From the NCBI RefSeq assembly GCF_007747215.1, contig NZ_CP036273.1, positions 5,502,322 to 5,566,321 on the forward strand: a DNA stretch of 64,000 nt. The letters are read 5' to 3'. The position numbers and the translations under genes are program-made. The DNA comes from Urbifossiella limnaea. Lineage in GTDB: Bacteria > Planctomycetota > Planctomycetia > Gemmatales > Gemmataceae. The notes under the pieces were generated by a model, which saw only the letters and a list, made by a program, of their open reading frames with translations, was not told where the DNA came from and did not search any database. Of the stretch, positions 1-7,136 are shown piece by piece (position 1 is the stretch's first letter; every line of letters begins with the position of its first letter).

Positions 1-161
1 ACGTCCTCGCCGGCGGCGCCGACCTGCGGAGTGTTCAGGAGATGCTCGGGCACGCCTCCATCAGCACCACCCAGCACTACACCCACGTCGACCGCGACCG
101 GCTCAAGGCCATCCACAAGCAGTTCCACCCACGCGGCAAGCCTGCCGACGGGGCCGCCTGA
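1..161 (+). CDS. Tyrosine recombinase (XerC/XerD-like), C-terminal fragment
   Basis: The window opens inside this gene, so only about 52 C-terminal residues are visible, read from base 3 to the TGA at 159-161. The segment [15 protein letters not shown] is the hallmark end of the tyrosine recombinase catalytic domain: the LGH histidine and, nine residues later, the nucleophilic tyrosine in HYTHV. Family members cut and rejoin DNA through a 3'-phosphotyrosine, either as XerC/XerD chromosome-dimer resolvases or as integrases of mobile elements. The short basic tail after the tyrosine ([12 protein letters not shown]) resembles XerC/XerD. The DNA that follows (162-396) is much less GC-rich than the rest, which could mark an element border, but no attachment repeat is visible. 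Confidence 0.88.
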   Translation, partial: VLAGGADLRSVQEMLGHASISTTQHYTHVDRDRLKAIHKQFHPRGKPADGAA

Positions 162-288
162 CCTGCCCGACGCTCACTGACTACTGCCGACACTCACCCC
201 GTGTCGCGAGCAGCTCCGAGTCAACAATGAGAACGATAGTCAGAGCAAAATCCGCCCCGTACTTTTCACCGATCTCTATTTTGCAAAA

Positions 289-302
289 CGAGTTACGACT
301 CG
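289..302. promoter_or_regulatory. Inverted repeat, possible operator of the GntR-type gene
   Basis: CGAGT and ACTCG face each other across four bases (TACG). The site lies nine bases upstream of the predicted -35 box of the regulator gene, where an autoregulatory operator would be expected. The arms are short, so the site could be chance. Confidence 0.3.
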
Positions 303-310
303 CTTCGTGA

Positions 311-339
311 TTGGCCACAATTTTCGCGTTCGCTATTAT
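311..339 (+). promoter_or_regulatory. Sigma70-type promoter of the GntR/LacI-type regulator
   Basis: A -35 box TTGGCC (311-316), a 17-bp spacer and a -10 box TATTAT (334-339) lie in an AT-rich stretch. Transcription would start near 346. This places the open frame's upstream GTG at 307 outside the message and supports the TTG at 397 as the start. Confidence 0.55.
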
Positions 340-396
340 GCCATCTTGCCACTTGTGAAGCACAGGAACGCACTCGCCTGCGTCGGAGCTGCCCCC

Positions 397-1500
397 TTGA
401 CCGTTCCCGCATCCACTGCCGCGACGCCGAAGTATCTTGACGTGTCCGAATCGCTCGAGGCCGAGGTGCAAACCGGGCGGTGGGACGGCGGCAAGATGCC
501 GAGCGTCCGCTGGGTTGCTCGGCACTACCGCGTCTCGGCGGTCACCGCGTCGCGGGCGCTGCAGGTGCTCCGCGACAAGGGACTCGTCCGCACCGTCGAG
601 CGGTCCGGGTCGTTCCGCCAGCCGCCCGCGTCGGCCGACCGGTGGGCGCTCGTGCTCCGCACGACGGCGGGGCCGTGGCAGGCTGATACGCGCACCCTCG
701 CCCGCGCCGGGTTCGAGGCGGTGGCCCGCCGCCGGCCGATGCACCTGGAGCCGGACCTGTTCCCCGCCGGCTTCGCCGCCGACGACGTGCCGGCGCTGAC
801 ACGGCAGGCGAAGGAGCGCGGCGTGAGGGGCGTGTTCCTCCTGCCCTCGCGTGCCTGCGCGGCCGAAATGGCGACCGACGAGGCGCTACTGGCCGCGTGC
901 CAGGCCGAAGGGCTGGCCGTGGTGCTGCTCGAACGCAACCTCCGCGGCGACGACCGGGTGCTGTCCGCCGACCTGGTCGCGGTGGACGACGTGGCCGGGG
1001 CCGCGTGCGCGACACGGCACTTGCTGGAAGGTGGGCGGACGCGGGTGGCGGTGGTGGTGGCGTCGCCGACGAGCAGCCATTACGACCGGGTGGCCGGCTA
1101 CCTGGTGGCACTGCACGCGGCCGGGCCGGGGTTCGAGCCGGTGGTGATTCGCCAGCCGGACGGGCTGGCGCCGGAGGAAGCCGCGTTGAAGTTGGCCGAC
1201 GAGGTGACGGCGCGGGGCCTCGACGGCGTGGTCTGCTACGCCGACTACGCCGCGGCGGGGTTGATCGCCGAGCTGACGGCGCGGGGCCGGGCGGTGCCCC
1301 GGGACGTGGCGGTGGTGGGGTTCGATGACCTGCCAGCGGGTTCGGGCGCGGTGGGGGTCACGAGCTACGCATACCCGGCGGAGGCGATGGCCGAGCAGGC
1401 GGTCCGGCTGATGGCGGAGCGGCTGGCGAACCCAGGACGGCCGGCGGTCAAGGTGCAGGTGCCGGGGCGGCTGGTGGTGCGGGGGAGCAGCGCGAGTTGA
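397..1500 (+). CDS. GntR-type DNA-binding domain fused to LacI-type sensor (AraR-like regulator)
   Basis: This 367-residue transcription factor begins with a GntR-type winged helix (roughly residues 15-75: LEAEVQTGRW, MPSVRWVARHYRVS, TASRALQVLRDKGLV). A periplasmic-binding-protein-like effector domain of the LacI/GalR kind follows (roughly 85-360), with segments such as GVVCYADYAAAGLIAEL and VAVVGFDDLP. The combination is that of AraR-type repressors, which usually sense a sugar or sugar phosphate. No sugar genes are adjacent, so the ligand is unknown. The frame is open back to a GTG at 307, but that lies inside the predicted promoter. The TTG at 397 has a GGAG (385-388) eight bases upstream and is preferred. 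Confidence 0.82.
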   Translation: MTVPASTAATPKYLDVSESLEAEVQTGRWDGGKMPSVRWVARHYRVSAVTASRALQVLRDKGLVRTVERSGSFRQPPASADRWALVLRTTAGPWQADTRTLARAGFEAVARRRPMHLEPDLFPAGFAADDVPALTRQAKERGVRGVFLLPSRACAAEMATDEALLAACQAEGLAVVLLERNLRGDDRVLSADLVAVDDVAGAACATRHLLEGGRTRVAVVVASPTSSHYDRVAGYLVALHAAGPGFEPVVIRQPDGLAPEEAALKLADEVTARGLDGVVCYADYAAAGLIAELTARGRAVPRDVAVVGFDDLPAGSGAVGVTSYAYPAEAMAEQAVRLMAERLANPGRPAVKVQVPGRLVVRGSSAS

Positions 1501-1508
1501 TTCACCGG

Positions 1509-1572
1509 GCCGGCCCCGTCAGGGGTCGGAGGCCTGCCGCGCGGCAGGCCTCCGACCCCTGACGGGGCCGGC
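1509..1572. terminator. Perfect 64-bp palindrome, bidirectional terminator
   Basis: Two perfectly complementary 32-bp arms (starting GCCGGCCCCGTC) meet with no loop between the ends of the convergent genes at 1500 and 1585. The GC-rich hairpin would form in RNA from either strand. No strong U-run follows, so the terminator role is inferred from position. Confidence 0.6.
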
Positions 1573-1584
1573 TCCGAGGGCACC

Positions 1585-2139
1585 TTACTTCTTCTCGCCC
1601 TTCACCGCCGCCAGCACCGACCGTACGTCCGTCTCGTTCACCGACACGAACGCGAACGACTTCGCCACCTTCCCCTTGTCGGCCACCACCACCGTGACGT
1701 GCGCGTCGGCGTTGAGCCCCCACCCGTTCGGGCCGGACTTCTCGCCCTCGTGCGCGGCGTAGGCCGTGTTCTCCAGCTTCAGCGACATCTGCACCCGCGG
1801 CAGGTAGTCCTTGTTCTTCGTGAACGCCTCCTTGTCGCCGATCCACACCGCCACCACGCCGGCCTTCTCGTTCGCCGTCTTCAGCTTCTCGTCGAGCACC
1901 TTGATGAACCGCGCCATCGGCCGGCCGAAGTGCTCGGACTGCACGAACAGGTAAACCGTGGGGTCGTTCTTCCGCTCGGCGGCGAAGTCGGCCTCCTTCC
2001 CCTCCACAGTGCCGACCACGCCGTAGGCCTTTAGTACCGTCACCTTCTCGCCCGCCTTCGGCCCGGAGTCGATATCCTGGGCCGAGCCGGTCGCCAGCAC
2101 CACCAGGGCCGCCAGTGCGGCCGCGCCGAACTTCGTCAT
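1585..2139 (-). CDS. Secreted protein of unknown function, possible thioredoxin-like fold
   Basis: This 184-residue product starts with a signal peptide (MTKFGAAALAALVVLATGSAQ, cleavage probably near residue 21). The mature part alternates strands and helices, for example VYLFVQSEHFGRPMARFI, AGVVAVWIGD and VTVVVADKGKVAKSFAFVSV, a pattern that recalls thioredoxin-like proteins. There is no CxxC, and I do not recognise the family. The start is the ATG at 2137-2139, which has GGAGGA just upstream and overlaps the stop of the preceding gene as TGATG, so the two genes are probably translated together. Extending the frame upstream would read through that preceding gene. Confidence 0.7.
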   Translation of the reverse strand: MTKFGAAALAALVVLATGSAQDIDSGPKAGEKVTVLKAYGVVGTVEGKEADFAAERKNDPTVYLFVQSEHFGRPMARFIKVLDEKLKTANEKAGVVAVWIGDKEAFTKNKDYLPRVQMSLKLENTAYAAHEGEKSGPNGWGLNADAHVTVVVADKGKVAKSFAFVSVNETDVRSVLAAVKGEKK

Positions 2140-2492
2140 CAGTCGTCCTCCGGGGTCACGGTCAGCGGGTACTCGGGGATCGCCAGCCCCAAGGTCGGGA
2201 TGGCTTGCAGGCGGCGCCACCCGCGCGTGACGCGCCGCTCCTCGTCGTTAACATACGCCGGGTCGAGTGCCACCTTGTCGAACGGGCCGGGGCAGGCCAC
2301 GGGCTCGAATCCGGGGTCGGCGATGAACTGCGCCAGCGCCGGGTTGCAGCGCAGGTGCCGTTCCGGCTGCGTGTGGAGCACGTCCAGCGGCACCTCGCCG
2401 AGGACGAAGCGGAGGTACAAGTCCGAGTCGGTGACGGCCTCGACGTCGCGGCCGCACACCTCGCACCGATACCCCTCGTCGCACCGGGCCAC
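2139..2492 (-). CDS. Hypothetical protein with N-terminal zinc-ribbon-like cysteines
   Basis: This 117-residue protein has cysteines near the start spaced C-x6-C-x2-C (CDEGYRCEVCG), followed by TDSDLYLRFVLGEV and a later RCNPALAQFI. The cysteine spacing suggests a small metal-binding knuckle; the family is unknown to me. The GTG start is chosen because AAGGAGG lies five bases upstream and a -35/-10 pair (2513-2541) would give a leader of about 14 bases. The open frame itself runs back to 2564. Its TGA overlaps the ATG of the secreted-protein gene at 2139, which points to a two-gene operon. Confidence 0.65.
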   Translation of the reverse strand: MARCDEGYRCEVCGRDVEAVTDSDLYLRFVLGEVPLDVLHTQPERHLRCNPALAQFIADPGFEPVACPGPFDKVALDPAYVNDEERRVTRGWRRLQAIPTLGLAIPEYPLTVTPEDD

Positions 2493-2512
2493 ACCGCCCT
2501 CCTTGCTTCCCG

Positions 2513-2541
2513 AGCATATGATAAACGGATACCGCCCCCAA
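2513..2541 (-). promoter_or_regulatory. Sigma70-type promoter of the 2492-1585 operon
   Basis: Reading the minus strand, TTGGGG (2541-2536), a 17-bp spacer and TATGCT (2518-2513) sit about 20 bases before the GTG at 2492. Confidence 0.4.
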
Positions 2542-2554
2542 ACCGGGGGCAGGG

Positions 2555-2661
2555 TTGGCCGCAAAAAGGCACAAAAGTCACAAAAATCGGCATTGTTCAG
2601 ATCAATAATGCTGGTCTGTTCCTGGTTCTATTTTGTGCCTTTTGTGCTTTTTTGCGGCCAA
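2555..2661. repeat. Palindromic A-tract element, copy 1
   Basis: An imperfect inverted repeat of about 107 bp. Both ends read TTGGCCGCAAAAA inward and continue as CAC-plus-A-run words spaced about 10 bp apart. The central 40 bases are not complementary. The element fills the divergent gap between the gene starting at 2492 and der. Related copies lie at 4204-4311 and 51237-51347. Confidence 0.75.
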
Positions 2662-2686
2662 TTGATTCTCTGCTCCGAGGCTTCCC

Positions 2687-4189
2687 GTGCCGCTCCCGAT
2701 CGTCGCCATCGTCGGCCGCCCGAACGTCGGCAAGTCGTCGCTGTTCAACTGGCTGGCCGGCCGGCGGATCAGCATCGTGGACCCGACCGCCGGCGTCACC
2801 CGCGACCGCGTCTCGACCGTCATCGAGGTCGGCGACCGGTTCTGCGAGCTGATGGACACCGGCGGCATGGGGATCCAGGACAAGGACGACCTGACCGCGG
2901 ACGTGGAGAACCAGATCCGCGTGGCCATCGAGCAGGCCGCGGTCGTGCTCTACCTCGTGGACATCCGGGACGGTGTGGTGCCGCTCGACGAGGAGGTCGC
3001 CCGCCGGCTGCGGACGGTCGGCAAGCCGGTCGTGTTCGTGGCCAACAAGGCCGACACGGACCGGATCGGCACCCTCGGCGGCGAGTTCAACCGGCTCGGC
3101 TTCGGCGACCCGATCCGCGTCAGCGCCGAGCAGAAGCTCGGCCGGCAGGAATTGCTCGAAGCCGTGCTCCCGGTGCTCCCCCCGGACACCGGCGAACTGC
3201 CGCCGACCGACCCGACGCTGAAGCTGGCGATCGTCGGGCGGCGGAACGTGGGCAAGAGCACGTTCATCAACAGCCTCGCGGAGGCGGACCGGGTGATCGT
3301 GTCGGAGGTGCCCGGCACCACGCGCGACAGCATCGACGTGCGGTTCGAGCGCGACGGCAAGGCGTTCCTGGCGATCGACACGGCCGGCGTGCAGAAGCGG
3401 ACGAGCATCGCCGACAGCATCGAGTTCTACAGCGCCCACCGGGCCGAGCGCTCCGTGCGGCGGGCCGACGTGGTGGTGCAGTTCTTCGACGCCCGCCACC
3501 GCGTCGGCCGCGTGGACAAGCAACTGGCCGGCTACATCCTGGAGCACCACAAGCCGGCGATCTTCGTCGTGAACAAGTGGGACCTGGTGAAGGAGTCGAT
3601 GACGACGGAGAAGATGGGGACGTACATGCGGGCCATGTTCCCGATGCTGGAGCACGTGCCGATCGCGTTCATCACGGCGAAGGTCGGCAAGAACGTGCTG
3701 CGGCTGCTGCAACTCGCGGTGCAGCTCCACAAGCAGGCCGGCGCGCGGGTGACGACCGGCGACCTGAACCGCGTGATCCGTCACGCCGTCGAGATGAGCC
3801 CGCCGCCGATGAGCGGCAACCGGGCGCCGAAAATCTTCTACGCGACGCAGGTGGGGACGTACCCGCCGACCATCGTGCTGTTCACGAACGGCCCCGAGCA
3901 CTTCGAGGACACGTACGTCCGCTACCTGACGAAGGCGCTGCGGGAGAACTTCCCGTTCTCGGAGGTGGCGCTGAAGGTGGTGCTGCGGGCGCGCGGCGAA
4001 GGCCCGGTGCGGTCGGCCGACGTGCGGGCCGAGGAGGAGGCGGGCGAGGAGCCGGCGGACGAGGTGCCGGTGTTGCGAGCGCCGCCGCGGCGGGCACAGC
4101 CCGAGGCGGACGCGAAGCCGCCGGCCCTGCCGCCGCGGCGGCCGCGGAAGAAGAAGCAGCAGAAGGAACCCGGGACGTGGGAGCTGTGA
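2687..4189 (+). CDS. der: Ribosome-assembly GTPase Der (EngA)
   Basis: Der binds GTP and acts in late assembly of the 50S ribosomal subunit. The 500-residue product has the diagnostic two Era-like GTPase domains in tandem. The first has P-loop GRPNVGKS (10-17), DTGG and NKAD; the second has P-loop GRRNVGKS (184-191), DTAG and NKWD. A KH-like C-terminal domain follows (about 370-455). A further Pro/Ala-rich and lysine-rich tail (ending RKKKQQKEPG) makes it somewhat longer than the usual 440-490 residues. The start is a GTG at 2687, preceded by a GAGG. Copy 1 of the palindromic element ends 25 bp before the start codon. Confidence 0.96.
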   Translation: MPLPIVAIVGRPNVGKSSLFNWLAGRRISIVDPTAGVTRDRVSTVIEVGDRFCELMDTGGMGIQDKDDLTADVENQIRVAIEQAAVVLYLVDIRDGVVPLDEEVARRLRTVGKPVVFVANKADTDRIGTLGGEFNRLGFGDPIRVSAEQKLGRQELLEAVLPVLPPDTGELPPTDPTLKLAIVGRRNVGKSTFINSLAEADRVIVSEVPGTTRDSIDVRFERDGKAFLAIDTAGVQKRTSIADSIEFYSAHRAERSVRRADVVVQFFDARHRVGRVDKQLAGYILEHHKPAIFVVNKWDLVKESMTTEKMGTYMRAMFPMLEHVPIAFITAKVGKNVLRLLQLAVQLHKQAGARVTTGDLNRVIRHAVEMSPPPMSGNRAPKIFYATQVGTYPPTIVLFTNGPEHFEDTYVRYLTKALRENFPFSEVALKVVLRARGEGPVRSADVRAEEEAGEEPADEVPVLRAPPRRAQPEADAKPPALPPRRPRKKKQQKEPGTWEL

Positions 4190-4203
4190 TCGGCGCTGAC
4201 AGC

Positions 4204-4311
4204 TTGGCCACAAAACGACACGAAGAGACACAAAACGGCAGACCGGGCAAAGCCTGAGTTTAGATTTGACTTTGTCTTCCTTTTGTGTCTTTTCGTGCCT
4301 TTTGTGGCCAA
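4204..4311. repeat. Palindromic A-tract element, copy 2
   Basis: A 108-bp inverted repeat between der and the AAA+ gene. Both ends read TTGGCCACAAAA and continue with 10-bp words of the form nnCACrAAAA. The loop sequence differs from copies 1 and 3. Confidence 0.75.
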
Positions 4312-4401
4312 CCTGTCCTGGCTTCGCTCCTGCCCCTTCCGCGAACCCGCGGCTACAATTCCCTGTCGTACCCTCATTCTTGCCGCCCGCCCCCGGACGC
4401 C

Positions 4402-5574
4402 ATGCCCACGCCGCTCGACCTGTACACGGCCGACCACAAGACGCTGCTCGCCGCCACCGCGGCCGCCGCCGGCATCGATGACCCCGTCGCCGTGCAACTC
4501 GACGCCTACTTCCACCCGGTGCTGACGAAGGCCACCCGCGGGCCGATCGTTCCGGTGAACGGCGTCCTCGTCCGCGACTGGGACCGCGACCACACGAAGA
4601 CGTGGCCGGGCATCAAGTTCGGCGCCCGCGTCTACACCCTCGGCGGCGTCCGCTTCGCCCGCTGCTGCTGCACCTTCCACTCCGACCTGTACGACTACGC
4701 CTACGACTTCGTGGCCGTGGACCGCAAGGACTACCTCAAGCTGTTCCGCCTCGCGGTGCAGGCGAAGCGCGAGGCGGCCAAGCCGGGGCTGCCGCCGGTG
4801 CTGCCGCCGGATCACCTTGAAACGCTCCGGCAGAACACCCTCGGCTACCTGGACCGCACGAACCTCCGACGCATCAAGGAACTCGGCGGCCGGGCCAAGC
4901 GCGGCCTGCTTCTGACCGGCCCGCCGGGCAACGGGAAAACGAGCGCCTGCCGCTGGCTGTGGCAGGAGTGCGTGCGGCTGCGCTACGAGTACAAGATGGT
5001 GACGCCCGACGCCTACCGCGCCGCCCGCAGTTCGAGCAACCCGGTGCAGGCGGTGAAGGAACTGTTCACCGTGGACCGCCGCGGGCTGGTGTTCTTCGAC
5101 GACATGGACATCGCCCTGCGCGACCGCAACACCGTCCACGAGACGGACGACCAGGCGGTGTTCCTGAGCGCGCTCGACGGCATCGAGGTGAACGAGGGCG
5201 TGGCCTACGTGTTCACCACGAACTGCTCGCTCGACCTGATCGACCCGGCGTTCAAGCGGCCAGGGCGGATCGACCTGGTGCTCCACTTCCACGCCCCGGA
5301 CCCGGGCCTGCGGCGGGCGCTCATCGCCCGCTGGCACGCCGACGTACTGGCCGGCATTGACGTGGACGCGGCGGTGCGCGAGACGGCCGGGTACAGCTTC
5401 GCCGAGGTGGAGGAGCTCAAGAACCTTCTCATCCTGAACTTCATCGAGGGGAACGGGTGGGACTGGGCGTGGGCGACGCAGCAGTTCGCCCTCAACCGCC
5501 AGGAATTGGCCAACCGGGCGTCGTCGCGGCACGTCGGGTTCGGCGTCGCGGAGGCGGCCCGGAACGGATTCTGA
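4402..5574 (+). CDS. AAA+ ATPase (CDC48/FtsH-like single ATPase module)
   Basis: This 390-residue cytosolic ATPase has Walker A GPPGNGKT at 173-180, Walker B VFFDDMD (acidic pair at 233-234), a sensor segment FTTNCSLDLIDPAF and a GRID box after it, followed by a small helical lid domain. The first 140 residues are a family-specific N-terminal domain, probably for substrate recognition. No peptidase, second ATPase ring or transmembrane segment is present. Its client is unknown. The ATG at 4402 is used; the frame extends upstream into the repeat element, which is unlikely to be coding. Confidence 0.85.
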   Translation: MPTPLDLYTADHKTLLAATAAAAGIDDPVAVQLDAYFHPVLTKATRGPIVPVNGVLVRDWDRDHTKTWPGIKFGARVYTLGGVRFARCCCTFHSDLYDYAYDFVAVDRKDYLKLFRLAVQAKREAAKPGLPPVLPPDHLETLRQNTLGYLDRTNLRRIKELGGRAKRGLLLTGPPGNGKTSACRWLWQECVRLRYEYKMVTPDAYRAARSSSNPVQAVKELFTVDRRGLVFFDDMDIALRDRNTVHETDDQAVFLSALDGIEVNEGVAYVFTTNCSLDLIDPAFKRPGRIDLVLHFHAPDPGLRRALIARWHADVLAGIDVDAAVRETAGYSFAEVEELKNLLILNFIEGNGWDWAWATQQFALNRQELANRASSRHVGFGVAEAARNGF

Positions 5575-5682
5575 CGGCGGCCCGGCCCCCATCTGTCACG
5601 GTTTATTCACGCCGCCGCCGGCCCCCCGGGCTATCCTAACTGCTGTCCCCGGCGCGGCGCCGGGCTCCGGGGTTTCCCGCTT

Positions 5683-6534
5683 ATGTCCTCGCCGTTCAAC
5701 GGCTTCCTCGCGCGCCTCCGGCCGCGGCACTACGGCCGCCGGCCGCCGCTCGTCCTGCTCAACGGCCTCGCCGAGCAGGCCGAGTCGTGGTACCGCAACC
5801 GCGAGTTCTGGAGCCGCTACTTCGAGGTGCTCGCCCCCAACATCCTGGCCTACGAGGGCGACACCCTCCACCACCGCATCCGGACCCGGGAACCCATCAC
5901 CGTCGAGTACCTCGTCTGCGAGCTGCACACGTACCTGACGCGGTTCGTCGAGACGCCGCCGTACCACCTCGTGGCCAGCAGCCTCGGCGGCAAGGTGGCC
6001 GTCGAGTTCGCCGTGAGGTACCCGGATCTCGTGGACCGCATCGTACTCCTGTGCCCGTCCGGGATGGGCGACGAGGAGAAGCTCCCCATCATGGAAGGCC
6101 TCGGCGGCCGCGGCGCCGACGCCATGGTGAAGAGCGTCTTCTACAACCCCCGGAAGTGCGCCGACTACGACGTGCTGGAGTACTACCAGGCCAAGTTCGA
6201 CTCCCGCCGGTGGAAGCTCGGGTTCGTCAAGGCCGTCCGCGGCACCCTGGAGCACACCGTCCGCGACAAGCTGAAGGACGTGGCCGCGCCGACACTGCTG
6301 GTGACCGGCGAGGAGGACAAGGTGTGCGACCCGGCGGTGGCGCGGGACGCGGCGAAGGAGTTGCCCAGCGGGCTGTTCCTGGCGCTGCCGAAGTGCGGCC
6401 ACGCCCCGCAGATCGAGAAGGCGTGGAAGGTGAACCGCCTCGTCGCCCACTTCCTCACCAGCGCCGACCCGACGACCACGCCGTCGTGGTCGACGCTGTT
6501 CCTGACCAAGCCCCCCCGCCCGCGAGCGAAGTGA
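5683..6534 (+). CDS. Alpha/beta-hydrolase, first gene of the GH3 operon
   Basis: A 283-residue alpha/beta-hydrolase fold protein. The nucleophile elbow is HLVASSLGGK (Ser100 is the likely nucleophile). The acid is in VTGEEDKVCDP and the histidine in KCGHAPQIEK. A cap-like insertion lies at about 130-210. Substrates of this large family are mostly esters or thioesters and cannot be read from the motifs. The stop overlaps the next start as TGATG (6532-6536), which implies translational coupling to the methyltransferase and makes a shared lipid or small-molecule pathway likely. Confidence 0.85.
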   Translation: MSSPFNGFLARLRPRHYGRRPPLVLLNGLAEQAESWYRNREFWSRYFEVLAPNILAYEGDTLHHRIRTREPITVEYLVCELHTYLTRFVETPPYHLVASSLGGKVAVEFAVRYPDLVDRIVLLCPSGMGDEEKLPIMEGLGGRGADAMVKSVFYNPRKCADYDVLEYYQAKFDSRRWKLGFVKAVRGTLEHTVRDKLKDVAAPTLLVTGEEDKVCDPAVARDAAKELPSGLFLALPKCGHAPQIEKAWKVNRLVAHFLTSADPTTTPSWSTLFLTKPPRPRAK

Positions 6535-7136
6535 TGCCCCCGACCGACGCCCCCGCCGGCCCGGACTGGTGGCTGATGCTCCGCGCCTTCTGGCGGCGCG
6601 GCCGGCAGGTGGCGTCGTTCGCCCCCAGCTCCCGCGCCATGGCCCGCGCTATGCTCCGCGGCATCGACTTCGAGAGCACCCGGTGCGTCGTCGAGCTCGG
6701 CGCCGGCACCGGCCCCGTCACCGCGGAGGTGGCCGCGCGGTTGCGGCCGGGGACGACGTTCGTGGCGGTCGAGCTCGACCCGGTGCTGTGCGCCCGGCTG
6801 AAGGCCCGCTTCCCGCACCTGGACGTGGTTCAGGCCGACGCGGCCCGCCTCGACGAGTTGCTCGCCGGGCGCGGCGTCCGGCAGGTCGATCACGTACTCA
6901 GCGGCCTGCCGCTCCCGTCGTTCCCCGCGGCGGAACGCGATTCTCTGCTGGCGGCGGCGGCGCGGGTGCTGAGCCCGGCCGGTACGTTCCGCCAACTCAC
7001 CGTGATGCCGTGGGTCTATTACCCACTCTACCGCCGCTCGTTCGACGACGTGCGGTTCCACTTCGTGGCCGCGAACCTGCCGCCCGGCGGGGTGTACGTG
7101 TGCCGCGGCTACCGCGGGGGCGCCGGAAGTACTTGA
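6534..7136 (+). CDS. PmtA/OlsG-like SAM-dependent N-methyltransferase
   Basis: A 200-residue class I methyltransferase of the phospholipid N-methyltransferase type. It shows the family opening FWRRGRQVASFAPSSRAMAR, motif I VELGAGTGPVT, an acidic post-I residue in VAVELDP, and LSGLPLPSFP, the PmtA signature region. Such enzymes methylate the amine of phosphatidylethanolamine or, in the planctomycete OlsG case, of ornithine lipids. Which head group is used here cannot be told. The ATG at 6534 is preferred; the frame is open far upstream only because it runs antisense-free through the hydrolase gene. It is fused to its neighbours by TGATG overlaps on both sides. Confidence 0.82.
   Translation: MPPTDAPAGPDWWLMLRAFWRRGRQVASFAPSSRAMARAMLRGIDFESTRCVVELGAGTGPVTAEVAARLRPGTTFVAVELDPVLCARLKARFPHLDVVQADAARLDELLAGRGVRQVDHVLSGLPLPSFPAAERDSLLAAAARVLSPAGTFRQLTVMPWVYYPLYRRSFDDVRFHFVAANLPPGGVYVCRGYRGGAGST

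Noticed and set aside
2597-4231. 544-codon frame antisense to der
   Set aside because: Low-complexity Arg/His/Val content and no motifs; der on the other strand is certain.
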